A stretch of DNA of 64,000 bases from Coccinella septempunctata (taxonomy: Eukaryota; Arthropoda; Insecta; Coleoptera; Coccinellidae). Shown here piece by piece: positions 20,774 through 31,364 of this stretch. The stretch is taken from positions 1,676,501 through 1,740,500 of the forward strand of contig NC_058189.1 in the NCBI RefSeq assembly GCF_907165205.1, read 5' to 3'. Below the pieces are notes generated by a model that was not told where the DNA came from, did no database searches, and saw only the letters and a program-made list of their open reading frames with translations. How positions within the stretch are numbered: the stretch's first letter is position 1; the number at the start of each line of letters is the position of its first letter. A program made the position numbers and the translations under genes.

Positions 20774-22094
20774 CACAGGCCAACACACATTTTGGTGCCT
20801 GCGATTTTTTAACTGTTCCTGATTTTCCTGTTCCTGAATTTTTGGATGCAGAATGTAAAAAAGTTCTCAGATTTTGTCTATCAGATCTAGTTTTTGAGAT
20901 TTTTAAAAAAAATTGTGTAAATAATTTACGTTATAACTGTTATAATATATAATATTACTATTGACAGTTAAAAAAAACAAAAACACATGGATTTAAGTAT
21001 TTATTGCAAAAACTTAATTTACATAATTACATCAGTCACTTATCACATAAAAATTTTCTTTTATACGATTTTTTAGAATGGAGTTTACTAGGGCAGTCTC
21101 GCAGAAAGCTCCAGCAGTAGTCCGCCATCATGTGGCTATCCCATCGTCCTTGATAACGATCTTCCATAGTTTTAATATCCTGATGGAATCTTTTCCCCTG
21201 TTCTTCCCTACAATCACCTAAGTTTTCTGGAAAACGATCTAGGTGGCTGTGGAGGTAGTGAACTTTTATACTCATGTTACAGCCGAGAATATTAAAATTT
21301 GAAAGCATAGTTTCCACTAATTCTACGTAATTCTTTATGATTGCCAAGAAAATTTTGTATTACTTGAACAAATGAACTCCAAGCGTTAGATTCAGTCTTG
21401 TTCATTGATGTGGTGAATTGCGGATCTTTAACAAGTTGCCTTATTTGAGGACCATCAAATATACCAGCTTTTAGTTTTTCCGTGCTAATGCCAGAAAATT
21501 TACGTGACAAATACCCAAAACAATTTCCATCTCGATTTAAAGCCTTCACAAATTGCTTCATTAGGCCTAGCTTGATATGCAAGGGCGGAAGTAAGATTTT
21601 TTTCTCTTGAAACCAAAGGTTCGTTGATCACGTTTTGTATTCCTTGAATCATGACATCTCTTGAAGGCCAATTTTTGTTAACCCAGTGCTCATTTTTAGC
21701 TCTGCTGTCCCAAAGGCACAAAAAACAAGGATATTTTGTATAACCACTCTGCTGTCCAAGGAGGAAGTTAATCATTTTTAAATCAACACAAATTGACCAC
21801 TGATGTTCTTCGTATTTAATTTTTCTCAAAACTAATGCTATTGTTTCATATTCTTCCTTCATGGTAGTAGAATGACCAATAGGAATTGAGCCATATTTGT
21901 TACCGTTATGTAAAAGAACACATTTTAAACTACGTTTTGAACTGTCAATACCATTTAACCTGTAACGTGTATCTCAAAAACTAGAGCTGATAGAAAAAAT
22001 CTGGTGGGATTTTTGGAATCAGCACATTACAAACATCTAAAATAAGATGTTAGATTTCCGGCACCAATTTTTTTTTTCATTTTGTTGGCCTGTG
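20774..22094 (-). mobile_element. Unclassified TIR DNA transposon, copy 1
   Basis: Inverted ends begin CACAGGCCAACA, with TTGGTGCC shortly inside both ends. It is flanked by TTA at 20771-20773 and 22095-22097. The same element recurs at 41475-42709 with TAA duplications. A 3-bp TTA/TAA duplication recalls PIF/Harbinger-type insertion, but the protein does not look like a Harbinger transposase to me. Confidence 0.8.
21036..21862 (-). pseudogene. Transposon-borne protein of unknown family, frameshifted (copy 1)
   Basis: Three overlapping frames (21862-21500, 21582-21292, 21347-21036) together cover: KEEYETIALVLRKIKYEEHQ, the block DLKMINFLLGQQSGYTKYPC and FLCLWDSRAK with a CxxC pair, a region of about 100 residues ending SSFVQVIQNFLGN, then HYLHSHLDRFPENLGDCREE, FHQDIKTMEDRYQGRWD and MMADYCW. 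I recall the HSHLDxFPENLGD...FHQDIK...YQGRWD signature as recurring in uncharacterised proteins of many arthropod genomes. Its spread and the TIR context indicate a transposon protein. Function is unknown; conserved Asp, Glu and His residues would suit a nuclease fold, but that is inference. Confidence 0.7.
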
Positions 22095-22100
22095 TTATAT

Positions 22101-22140
22101 TTGGCGACGTTTCGTAGATTTTCATACACTTCATCAGGCC
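22101..22140 (-). ncRNA. Hammerhead-like motif of the Penelope element (degenerate)
   Basis: On the minus strand: GGC CTGATGA, a weak GUA/UAC-type stem II, GAAAC, GTC, GCC. Both core boxes and the GUC triplet are intact, and GGC can pair with GCC as helix I. Helix III is minimal, as in dimer-type Penelope hammerheads. Weak stem II makes monomer activity unlikely. Confidence 0.55.
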
Positions 22141-22417
22141 TGAAAACATTGAGAATGACTACACAACTATACACAACAATGGTATAAAAATTACCTCTAT
22201 AAATTATAGTTTTTAAAAAGCATTGAACATAAATTAAAAGGTAACATCAGTCATCAATCATAAAATTCATCATATAAAAAGCACATCCAAACCAAATGAC
22301 GTTAGAAAATTACAGAATGAAGGGTTACAGAAAATATTAACCTCAAAGAGGCCCAGTCATCAACTGTCTACCAACCACGGAACACCAATTCTTTATATTA
22401 CAACCACAACGATTAAC

Positions 22418-22927
22418 TCATCTCAAATTCGTGTATTTAGTCAGGATGGAATTGTACAATCTGCTTAGGTGTTCAGAATCAGACCTAACATTCACAGAGT
22501 TATTGATGTTGATGTGTATCGTCTCTAAGATGTTTCTTTTCTTAAAATGTTGCTCGTTATCTAATATTTTTACATTAGAAAAATCAAGTTTGTGTTTATC
22601 TTTGAAATAATGGGAACACAAAGCTGTCTTTTCACTATTTTTAATGTCTCTAATATCATATTTGTGCTGTTTAATTCTACTCTGTAAATGTTGTCTGGTT
22701 TGGCCTACATATATCTTATCACAGTCTAGACAAGGAATCCCGTATATCACGTCTGATATCTTTATCGATAGGGTCTTTTTTCTATACAATGAAGCAACAG
22801 TTTTCATGTTATAAAAAACTAATTCGTTATTTTCTCTTGTGTGTTTTTTTAATCTTTTGTGAAAGCTCTGGGATGTAAGGAACCTTGAAATATGATTTGG
22901 ATGAACAGGAGAACAGGGGCTCATCAC
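22418..22927 (-). CDS. Penelope-like GIY-YIG endonuclease domain (partial)
   Basis: The 169-residue frame is the C-terminal part of a Penelope protein. The GIY-YIG core reads VIYGIPCLDCDKIYVGQT, with the following RQHLQSRIKQH supplying the usual Arg. Downstream KKRNILETIHI offers the acidic residue of the fold. CLDC resembles the Cys pair these elements carry inside the GIY-YIG motif. The reverse-transcriptase part is missing upstream. The nuclease nicks DNA to prime reverse transcription. This fragment has no RT, so it is a dead copy although the domain itself is open. Confidence 0.87.
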   Translation of the reverse strand: MMSPCSPVHPNHISRFLTSQSFHKRLKKHTRENNELVFYNMKTVASLYRKKTLSIKISDVIYGIPCLDCDKIYVGQTRQHLQSRIKQHKYDIRDIKNSEKTALCSHYFKDKHKLDFSNVKILDNEQHFKKRNILETIHININNSVNVRSDSEHLSRLYNSILTKYTNLR

Positions 22928-22980
22928 TAATTGGTATACTAAGCCTTCTAGCTCTGGGATTATCTTGAATTATCTATCAA

Positions 22981-23245
22981 ATCATGCCACTTGTTATAAG
23001 ATCGGTGCCTCAACAATTTACTTTATAGAGCAATAAACTTAAGCAACCCCGTATATCACGACCAAAACATAAATGAAGTAAGGAACATATTACGAAATAA
23101 TAGACACCCTAAATCTTTTGTCAAGATCATTCCGGAACTTTTACAAAAAATGAAAAACAATAAAGGCAACACAGCCAAACCTTCCAAATCATATTTCAAG
23201 GTTCCTCCCAAACAATATCACATGAGTCAACGAAAGTACAACTAT
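22981..23245 (+). pseudogene. Penelope-like linker region, inverted relative to its nuclease
   Basis: On the plus strand from about 23000: LNNLLYRAINLSNP, then HDQNINEVRNILRNNRHPKS and KIIPELLQKMKNN. This matches the stretch between RT and nuclease in Penelope proteins. It points opposite to the nuclease frame next door, so the element has a 5' inversion with the junction near 22980-22995. Confidence 0.65.
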
Positions 23246-24159
23246 TCTATTCGGCGAGTCATTGATGGCTCACATCGCCTTACTGGGATCGTTTTTGTCT
23301 TTCTAATTACGGCATCCTATTTATTATTATCTGTAACTGAGATCAGCTAAATCGGCATTTAATTGGTGGTTTTCGATGCTGATGTTCGAGATATTGTTCC
23401 TATGGTGATATCATATACTCTGTTGAATTCGTTATAGAAGCGGAAAATGAATCGGTGTTCGCCTGATGTTAACAGCCTCTCCTACAATTTAGTGCACACC
23501 TAATCAATTTCTCATTGTAGGCCTTTCCTACTTCAACATCGATTTTCATGCAATCGTAAACAGTTGCTGCTTGATGATTGATTTTCTATTGCATTCATGG
23601 TTTCAATTTCCTTTTTCCTTTTAAGTAATTGGCACAAAGTTGCATCTTTCCATCTCATCAGATCTCATACATAAAGATTTAGACCAGAGCTAGAAGAATT
23701 ATTCACTCCTGCAGGCTTGGAACTGATTGATTTCAATGATTCATTGTTTCTTCAGTTGCCTGCATTCACAACTAAGGCTTTTAACTGAATTCCAACGGCC
23801 GTGACTTGTTCTTGTACGATTAAGAATACACTGTATTTTCCTAGGAAAATCAAAACCAGGAACTCTATCAGTTAGTGATCTAGTTCTTAGTTGAAAATAG
23901 TGCACGTATTCCATTCAGACTGACAAATGCCCTTGTCTCTTACATTTTAATCAAGAGAAGAGTTGGACCATGAGGGTTGAAGGCGACTTCAGTCTGGAAA
24001 TCGTATTTTGTGGAAAATAGGACAGAAGTGGAAATGAGTCGGTAAAGGAGTGAAATTTATCACAAGAATTTATAACTGCACTCTGTCTTCGAATATGGAG
24101 AGACACAATATTTGAAAGAACTGGTTACCATTGAATGATAGATCTAATAGATCCAGTAA
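23246..24159. other. Unassigned DNA, possibly decayed LINE tail
   Basis: It lies downstream of the minus-strand LINE at 24160. No domain could be read. Confidence 0.4.
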
Positions 24160-24948
24160 TAATAATTCTCATAGAAAGATGCGTCAATTCTTTGCACATG
24201 AGCACTATTTACCCAAACGGGACAACAATATTCTGCAGCAGAAAAAACCAAAGCTAGGGTTGCTTTTCGAAAAGTAAATTTTCCAAATCTGCTTTAAAAT
24301 TCAGCGAGGAATCCAGCTTAACACCTAAATATTTTGGACTGAAGTTATGTTCCTAAAAATTTTTGAATCTGTAGATTGATTATTCTCTATACATCTAAAA
24401 TATAAGAACGACGGAATGAGAGGGCAAAATCATCAGCGTATAAAATTTCTCAAAAGAGGAAGTAGAGATATCACACAGATAGATATAAATTAAAAAGAGA
24501 AGATGCTAAAACTGATCCTTTTGGAAGACCATTATTCATAGTTTTGTTACAAGAAAACATGATGATAATACTACTATTATCATCAATAAAAATACTAAAC
24601 TTTCTATCTGACAACATGTGTTCTTGTAAGCGAACCATCTTTCCACACTTCAGATCTGTATAACGTTTGAAAATCAAACCATCCTTCCATACTGTGTCAT
24701 ATGCTGCAGATAAATCCACAAATGCTGTTCCTGTTTTCAGTTTATCGTGTTTCAATGAAAGTGATAGGGCTCAAAACCTGATCATAACAATTTCTATTTT
24801 TCCTGAAATTCCCTTGACAATTTTGGAAAGCGTCTTCTAGAGTCGATTCAATCCTTAAAAGAATTAGCCCCTTTGAAATTTTGAAAGGAACACTCAATAA
24901 ATTAATGGGTGGATAACTACTAGGATCAGAAGAATCCTTTCTTCGTTT
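24160..24948 (-). pseudogene. Jockey/CR1-like LINE reverse transcriptase, broken
   Basis: Read 3' to 5' on the map: SDPSSYPPINLLSVPFK (near 24920), FRKNRNCYDQVL, then after a frameshift TGTAFVDLSAAYDTVW (first catalytic Asp), NGLPKGSVLASSLFNLYLS, the catalytic YADD in ILYADDFALSF (near 24435), KYLGVKLDSSLNF and AEYCCPVWVNSAHVQRIDAS. The motif order is that of a non-LTR reverse transcriptase and its thumb. No endonuclease is present. Mariner copy D is inserted at its right edge. Confidence 0.82.
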
Positions 24949-24950
24949 TA

Positions 24951-25893
24951 CGAGAATGTATTGTCATCTAGTTCCATGCGTTTATCTATGGTTCCATGCA
25001 TGAACAAAATATTGCGTTACCATAGCAACGAACAAAAACTCATTAGAAGTATCAGTGTGAAGTTTTAGGTCAAAAAAGTGAACCAGAGTTACGCAATGAA
25101 TTAAAAGGAAGAAGATGTCCACCGATATTGTGAAAATCGGAAAATTGGAGTATCGAGCCATCATCAAGTACCTGTATTTAAAAGGGTTAAGAGGTAAGCA
25201 GATTTACGAAGATATGCTTAATACCCTTAGTGATCACTGACCTTCGTATGCGACTGTGAAAAATTGGACTGCCAGCTTCAAAAGAGGTAAATTTTCCATT
25301 GAAGATGATGACCGATCGGGAAGGCCAGTTTCTGTGTCAGTCCCCGAAAATATTTCGTTTTATCAGACCGTCGAATTGGGCTAAAACGGATATGTGAAGC
25401 ATAGAATATTTCATACGAACGCTTTCATCACGAGTTTCATCATATAATTCAAGCCAATTTTAACATGAGAAAAACTGCTGCAAAATGGATCCCCAAATGT
25501 TTTAATGTTGACCAAAAGCGTGCAAGTGCAGAAGCATCGCGTTCGATCTGTGCTCGATTTGAAAACGATGTAGACTTCTTAAACCGAATTGTTACTAAGG
25601 ATGAGACTCGGGTACATTTGTACGATCCAGAAACAAAGCAACAATCGATGGAATGGCGACCCTCTGGTTCTCCAAGACCTAAGAAGTTTCGTGTCCAAAA
25701 ATCTGCTGGAAAAGTTCTTGCTTCAGTTTTTTGGGATTGCCATGGAGTATTCATGATTGATTTTTTGGATAAGGGTAGAAATTCGTGATTTAGGGTTTGA
25801 ATTACTAGAACACCCCCCTTATTCACCAGATTTGGTTTCATCCGACTATCATCCTTAACTGAAAAAAAGTTTAAAAGGACATAAAATTTTCAG
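24951..25893 (+). mobile_element. Mariner copy D, decayed, inserted in a LINE
   Basis: It starts CGAGAATGTATTG after TA (24949-24950). The transposase runs on the plus strand from ATG 25114 but meets a stop at DH* (about 25238) and frameshifts. The MRKTAAKWIPKCFNVDQKRA to FWDCHGVFMIDFLDKGRN block (25465-25788) is open. About 190 bp including the second catalytic Asp are deleted near 25787. The right end is lost after about 25893. Confidence 0.82.
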
Positions 25894-26279
25894 GCCATCC
25901 ATGAGGACTTTTCGACTTTACAACCTAAACTGTGATTCTATTTTCTGAGCATATGTCACCTCTTCAGAGTGACTCAGGTCATACTATTAATTTTTTTAGA
26001 AAAGTCTAATACGAATTTTTTTTTTAATAAGTTTCACGCCAATCGATTCTTTGGTACTCACCATTATCTAGACAACACTGAGGCCAACTTTTATCTTGTA
26101 GCAAAAAAAACTCCATCAACCTCCACACCTTGAACTCAAGTTCCGGAAACTAGCACAGAAGACTTATTGTGTTCCAATGTTCCAGGAATAGTAATGCAGA
26201 ATTAATTCAGCCAATTGCGACATTGAACTCACAAAGGGAATAACGAAATTTTAAGTGAATATTCCACTTTGAATTTCAG
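25894..26279. other. No identifiable feature
   Basis: AT-rich; it ends in a plausible polypyrimidine/acceptor CCACTTTGAATTTCAG before the candidate exon. Confidence 0.4.
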
Positions 26280-26376
26280 ATCGAAGACGGCCTAGAGGGA
26301 AGCAAACTCGTCCCGATATACGCTCCTCTGTCCGGAGTTTCCCAGGGAGGAGCAGACTTACTACTCATTTTGCAAG
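26280..26376 (+). CDS. Candidate internal coding exon of an unidentified gene
   Basis: The 97-bp segment lies between the acceptor TTTGAATTTCAG and the donor CAAG|GTACCT. It is clearly richer in GC than both flanks. Frame 1 reads IEDGLEGSKLVPIYAPLSG then VSQGGADLLLILQ and one base. A second frame is also open (Arg-rich) and cannot be excluded. I do not recognise the protein, and no partner exon was found within the window. A (TG)n microsatellite follows at about 26392-26411. Confidence 0.45.
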
Positions 26377-26885
26377 GTACCTACCGATATGTTGTATGTG
26401 TGTGTGTGTGTCTGAAATACATTAACATCAAAGCTTTTCCGTTCGTCTGCCTGAATTCCCCGCTCGACTTGGAAACTCATAGTGAGAATTCCTGTAATTG
26501 CAATGGATTTCGTGAAATTCGGAAGACAAAGACGTATCCGTCTCGCTATTCAGGTTAATCTGCTCTGACAAAATCTACAATTCAATTCGCTGAGTTCGTC
26601 CGGGTTTCGAGCCTATGAATTATATCTGTTGGCAGATAATTCATTTTCGAATAAGTAAGCTGATACAACCAGGACCTTTTCACACCCAACCTGTAGCCTG
26701 TTGGAGTGTCCTGCAGTAGACGGATATTGATTCACTCGTCATCCATTTTTACTCACTAAAGGGATTTCGTTTCTACCAACGTTTAGGGGATACTTAAACG
26801 CTAAACGATACCCTTAATTATGAAAGCCTGAGAGTCGATCCTCTATCGAATACTTAAATAAGTGACGAATGTTTTTGACATATAT
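26377..26885. other. Unassigned; short (TG)n microsatellite
   Basis: The (TG)n run lies near 26392-26411. Otherwise nothing recognised. Confidence 0.45.
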
Positions 26886-27612
26886 AGCAACCTTTACTCC
26901 ATTCACGTTTATTTTTAGTACTCGGTTGGCCATGGAAGTTTGACACATTTCAATCTGTATAGTACGAAAATGTGGGGTTATGAAGATTGTCAAAATATTT
27001 TTGGGTCTTAAATCAACGCTATATTACCCGTTCTAGGTGAAAGTTTCTGTTATTACGTATTTTATCACAATGTCGAATCTCTTCGAAAAATATGTGACGA
27101 ACATAATTGAAGTTTATACAAACTGATTGAAGGCATACCAAATCCAGTTCTTTGCATCGAAAATACAAGAGATCAGTATAATATCATAATATGCACTAGC
27201 TTGAGGAGAGTTAATGTTCGTTATCTTCTTTGGCTAAAGTTTGAATACGTTACATCAGTTGTAGATTACAAAAATATGAACCCGAAGATGAAATGCATAT
27301 GATGCAGTGGTTGGGAATGGGTATCTCCCGAAGGAATTAACAGATAATTACAAGAATGTTAAATTCTTCAACAAAAATCATCTTGCATCAATATAAGTAC
27401 AAGGAATTAAAGGAAGTTTCAAGTCAAGTTGAACTTCACCTTTGAACATGAATAAACAATTAACAGGACAACTGGCGCGTATTTAAGGCTGTTCATCTTA
27501 ATACATTGATAAAGATGATAATAATAATAATTAGGTATGTGATGAAAAATCAGTTTTCGGGAACTTATTTTTCGATTACATTAATCGAAAATCCTGTAGT
27601 AAACTTTTGCAT
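26886..27612 (+). mobile_element. TIR element family K, left part (K1)
   Basis: Closely similar to 38925-39665 in the complete K3 copy, including the CTCGGTTGGCCATGGAA terminal segment. It ends where the satellite array begins. No coding sequence. Confidence 0.7.
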
Positions 27613-27614
27613 AA

Positions 27615-28536
27615 AACCTAAAGTCGCTTTAATTTTAAAGCTTCCTTCAACCTTCTAACGTCCAGTTTCATAATCAAATTTAAAGTCACTTTAAGCTTAA
27701 AGCTTCCTTTACTGTCATTTTCAAATTTAAAGTCACTTTAAGCTACTTCCTTTACGGCCGGTTTCATAATCAAACCTAAAGTCGCTTTAATTTCAAAGCT
27801 TCCTTCAACCCTTCTAACGTCCAGTTTCATAATCAAATTTAAAGTCATTTTAAGCTTAAAGCTTCCTTTACTGTCATTTTTTCGTCCAGTTTCTAAATCA
27901 AATTTAAAGTCACTTTAAGCTACTTCCTTTACGGCCGGTTTCATAATCAAACCTAAAGTCGCTTTAATTTTAAAGCTTCCTCCAACCCTTCTAACGTCCA
28001 GTTTCATAATCAAATTTAAAGTCACTTTAAGCTTAAAGCTTCCTTTACTGTCATTTTTACGTCCAGTTTCTAAATCAAATTTAAAGTCACTTTAAGCTAC
28101 TTCCTTTACGGCCGGTTTCATAATCAAACCTAAAGTCGCTTTAATTTTAAAGCTTCCTTTAACCCTACTAAAAATCACAGTAAAGGAAGCTTTGAGCTTA
28201 AAGTGACTTTTAATTTGATTATGAAACTGTACGTAAAAATGACAGTAAAGGAAGCTTTAAGCTTGAAGTGACGTTAAATTCGATTATGAAACTGGACGTT
28301 ACGGCCCGTTTCATAATCAAACCTAAAGTCGCTTTAATTTTAAAGCTTCCTTTAACCCTACTAAAAATGACAGTAAAGGAAGCTTTAAGCTTAAAGCGAC
28401 TTTAGGTTTAATTATGAAACCAGCCGTTAGTAGGGTTAAAGGAAGCTTTGAGCTTAAAGTGACTTTTAATTTGATTATGAAACTGTACATATGACAAATG
28501 ACAGTAAAGGAAGCTTTAAGTTTAAAGTGACGTTAA
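27615..28536. repeat. 177-bp satellite built from a palindromic MITE, with inversion
   Basis: GGCCGGTTTCATAATCAAAC recurs at 27756, 27933 and 28110, exactly 177 bp apart. Each unit consists of alternating TTAAAGTCACTTTAAGC / AAAGCTTCCTTTA blocks. After about 28165 the same blocks continue in reverse complement, so the array as a whole folds back on itself. Single copies of the MITE occur at 50530-50687 and 59510-59692. Confidence 0.85.
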
Positions 28537-28834
28537 ATAAAAAAAAATTATCATTTTAAATATTTCAATTCTACTAGGATTTTACAATCGCTTTGAGTCA
28601 CTTGAAACATTCTTAAAACTTCACGATAGACTAAGATGAATCAAAAACATGGTCCATCTACTTTGTTGGACAGCAAATTAATTCAATCTTGGACAAAAAA
28701 TTGACAACATGACTACAAAAACTTTTGAAATGTGTCGAATACGAATAATATTATCAGGATAAATTCCACATAGACAGTTCCACTATTTTCGCAGTTATTT
28801 TTTTATCGATGGATATTTTGAAGCGAAATTTTAG
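28537..28834. other. No identifiable feature
   Basis: AT-rich, nothing recognised. Confidence 0.4.
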
Positions 28835-28987
28835 GGTCAGATAGTACTCGATACGATCTACAAAATTAGTTATCGCAACGTAACACCCCTCATCCCTATT
28901 TGAAATCATAGTTGTGAGCGATTTCCGACATTTTCATTTCAAACTCGGAAAATCGAGATGTTGAGTTTTCCTTGGACCACATTGTAT
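28835..28987 (+). mobile_element. End fragment of a Tc1/mariner-type element
   Basis: TCAGATAGTACTCGATA and the following 150 bp, down to TTGGACCACATTGTAT, match 43815-44032. There they lie downstream of a PRSPDLAPLDFFSWGH transposase fragment. Only the terminal part is present here. Confidence 0.6.
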
Positions 28988-29598
28988 GCATCCCAATCTT
29001 GCCTCACTAGCTATCGGTGAATTCGCTCGAAAGAAGATATTCATGGTGATAAATGGAAGCAACCGTATCTTTCGTAAACAACGGCGATTAGAAACAGTTT
29101 GAGGTCGTAAAATTTGCCTAACAAATTTTTATAGGCTCCCGCACCTGTAGCGAATAAAAAAGGGTTGTAGGATCGAGAGCCATTCCGAATAATATGTATG
29201 TATAACGAGCGGATTAATTGCAAAGCAGTATTCATGTACGTTCTGCATACATGGGTCTGAGACTTATAATGAGGGATACTGAGATTAATAATTTTTACTC
29301 CCCTACCATGCAATCGCGCTTCCGCGACATAGCTATGTCTAGTGTTTTTTCTCCCTTTTGAATTTCAAGCTACTTCAACGTTTGAGAGGGTAGCAGAGTA
29401 CGTCATTCGATGCGTATTGGGCTGAGGGCTCAATGATGCAACGGCGTTGAATAACACTGTAAATCAAAGAAATATTCATGATTAAGTTATGAGAGGGAAA
29501 AATTGTTTAGGAGATCTAATCAAAAGCACACTGATTGCAATAAAATATTGTATTATTGCGAAGCTTTAATGTTATCTATTCAAAGGTGATATGAATCA
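28988..29598. other. Unassigned intergenic DNA
   Basis: No gene or repeat recognised. Confidence 0.4.
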
Positions 29599-29600
29599 TA

Positions 29601-30929
29601 CAGGGTGGCCATTTGAAAACGAAACAGACGAGATTACAGACGAAATAAATTTTTTCGATAGAAATGCTCGGACAGGTCGATTTCTGTTTCGAGGGGGACA
29701 ACTTAAGATGTAGGTTACGGACGCATAGCGCTTCAACACTTGGTACTACAACCCTCACCCCCAATTTTTAAATAGGGAAGATGGGGGTGAGTGATACCTC
29801 ATTTGAAAGGTATTTTTATACTGATTTCAGCACAGTAATTGTTTTTTCATTTTTCGCCTTAGTTCTCGAAATATTCTTAACTATGTATTTGAAGATGAAG
29901 TGGTGTTTTCATGGCACTTGTAGTGTTTTTTTGTGAAAAATCGACATTTTGAGCTTCAAAACATACTTCCTATGTTTATCTAAATGTCGTTGATTGAAGA
30001 ATTCTGCGGTTCTATTCGCACATTGATTGTTTGCAAAAAAAGTGAAATTATTTCCACCCGCTCTGCAATTGAATAAACCATCGAACAATGAATTAGAACA
30101 CATACAAGTCTCGATTCAAAACTAAGAATAATTCACATGTCAAAGAACCAGTAAGCCAACTTAATGATCTGTACGTAATAAATAAAAAATTATCGATTCT
30201 CATTTTTTTGAAAAAGATATGAATTCAATAATCAACAAAATGAAAACATTATTGAAGCCAACTGAAAAAACACTTCATAATTAAGTCGGAAATCGTTTCA
30301 CGAATTAGGACTGGAATATTTCTGTGGCATCATTAATGATTTGATTTTCTTACCTGGTAATCTGATTAGAGATATGTACGTATTTGGACTTTTTGGAGAT
30401 TTCTATCGATCAAGTGTTACCGCATGTTATTGGAAATACTGCAAATTATATCGAAGATAATTTAGATTGAGTTTCAGCAAGATTGAGCTCCTTCGCAATA
30501 CGCTTTGTTTGTTCGACATCTTGATTAAAGATTTCAGTGGATTGGAGGAAGGAAGCCACAGTCATGGTTGTTTTGAAGCTCAAAATGTCGATTTTTCACA
30601 AAAAAACACTACAAGTGCCATGAAAACACCACTTCATTTTCAAATACTTAGTTAAGAATATTTCGAGAACTAATGCATAAAATGAAGAAACAATTACTGT
30701 GCTGAAATCAGTATAAAAATACCTTTCAAATGAGGTATCACTCACCCCATGTTCTCTATTCAAAAATTGGGGGTGAGGGTTGTAGTAGCAAGGGTTGAAG
30801 CGCTATGCGTCCGTAACCTACATCTCAAGTTGTCCCCCTCGAAACAGAAATCGACCTGTCCGAGCATTTCTATCGAAAAAATTTATTTCGTCTGTAATCT
30901 CGTCTGTTTCGTTTCAAATGGCCACCCTG
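29601..30929. mobile_element. Long-TIR element family G, copy 1
   Basis: The ends CAGGGTGGCCATTTGAAAA and TTTCAAATGGCCACCCTG are flanked by TA (29599-29600, 30930-30931). The arms are inverted repeats of about 360 bp (29601-29963 and 30569-30929). The interior is non-coding. The same element recurs at 45718-47880. Confidence 0.87.
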
Positions 30930-30931
30930 TA

Positions 30932-31184
30932 TACATACATGTACATATAACGAAACGCACCTAGAAAGACAGATAATCTGAAAAAAAATCTTTCAGGGCT
31001 ATATCATCTCGAAAAGTTCCTTTGGCACTCTAAAACTGGGTAATCTAAAAAGCAAACATATGCTACACCAACTCACTGACTACATTTATCATCGTCGCTT
31101 CAGGCGACCTAATAAGAAAAGGTCTAGAAGAAACTGGGGAATGTAGTTTCTGTTGGTCTGAGGAAGAAACATATTGAAAGAATG
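30932..31184. other. Possible LINE tail remnant
   Basis: A short plus frame near 31120-31165 reads GLEETGECSFCWSEEETY, which resembles the Cys-rich tail of jockey/R1-type ORF2 proteins. Too little remains to be certain. Confidence 0.25.
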
Positions 31185-31364
31185 TTATTTAGGTCCCTCT
31201 TCTTTTTTTCCCGTTTCGGCCAGCTTGGTCTACAAAGTTTTAACTCTCTCGAGGCATGCCTTGATTCTCTCAGAATGGACTGACATCAGTTCTTCAGCCC
31301 ATTCTTCAGAGAGAGGAGCAGAAGCATTGGTAAAAGATGTTTTGCGGTTCAGATTTTGTATGAT
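31185..31364 (-). CDS. Candidate 3'-terminal coding exon, possibly with in-frame TAG
   Basis: The acceptor ACAAATTTTTCAG ends at 31365. The exon reads IIQNLNRKTSFTNASAPLSE, then EWAEELMSVHSERIKACLER and VKTL, followed by TAG at 31232-31230. Beyond the TAG the same frame stays open as TKLAETGKKEEGPK and stops with TAA at 31187-31185. The composition is that of a charged amphipathic helix, and it continues smoothly across the TAG, as if that codon had recently been sense. It could be a genuine end at TAG, a nonsense allele, or a pseudogene exon. Product unknown. Confidence 0.4.

Larger units (their letters stand above)
22098..22980 (-). mobile_element. Penelope-like element, 3' part
   Basis: This region encodes a GIY-YIG nuclease on the minus strand, followed by about 300 bp of 3' non-coding DNA ending in a CTGATGA...GAAACGTC hammerhead-like motif, the typical order of a Penelope element's 3' region. 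It abuts the right end of the TIR transposon at 22094. Its upstream part appears inverted at 22981-23245. Confidence 0.8.

Noticed and set aside
27615..28160. Regular repeats as a CRISPR array
   Set aside because: The 177-bp period is made of palindromic MITE blocks without unique spacers, and the genome is eukaryotic.
31100..31170. Cys-rich plus-strand peptide as a LINE ORF2 tail
   Set aside because: Only about 20 residues are suggestive, no RT or RNase H lies upstream, and frames are broken. Kept only as a weak note.
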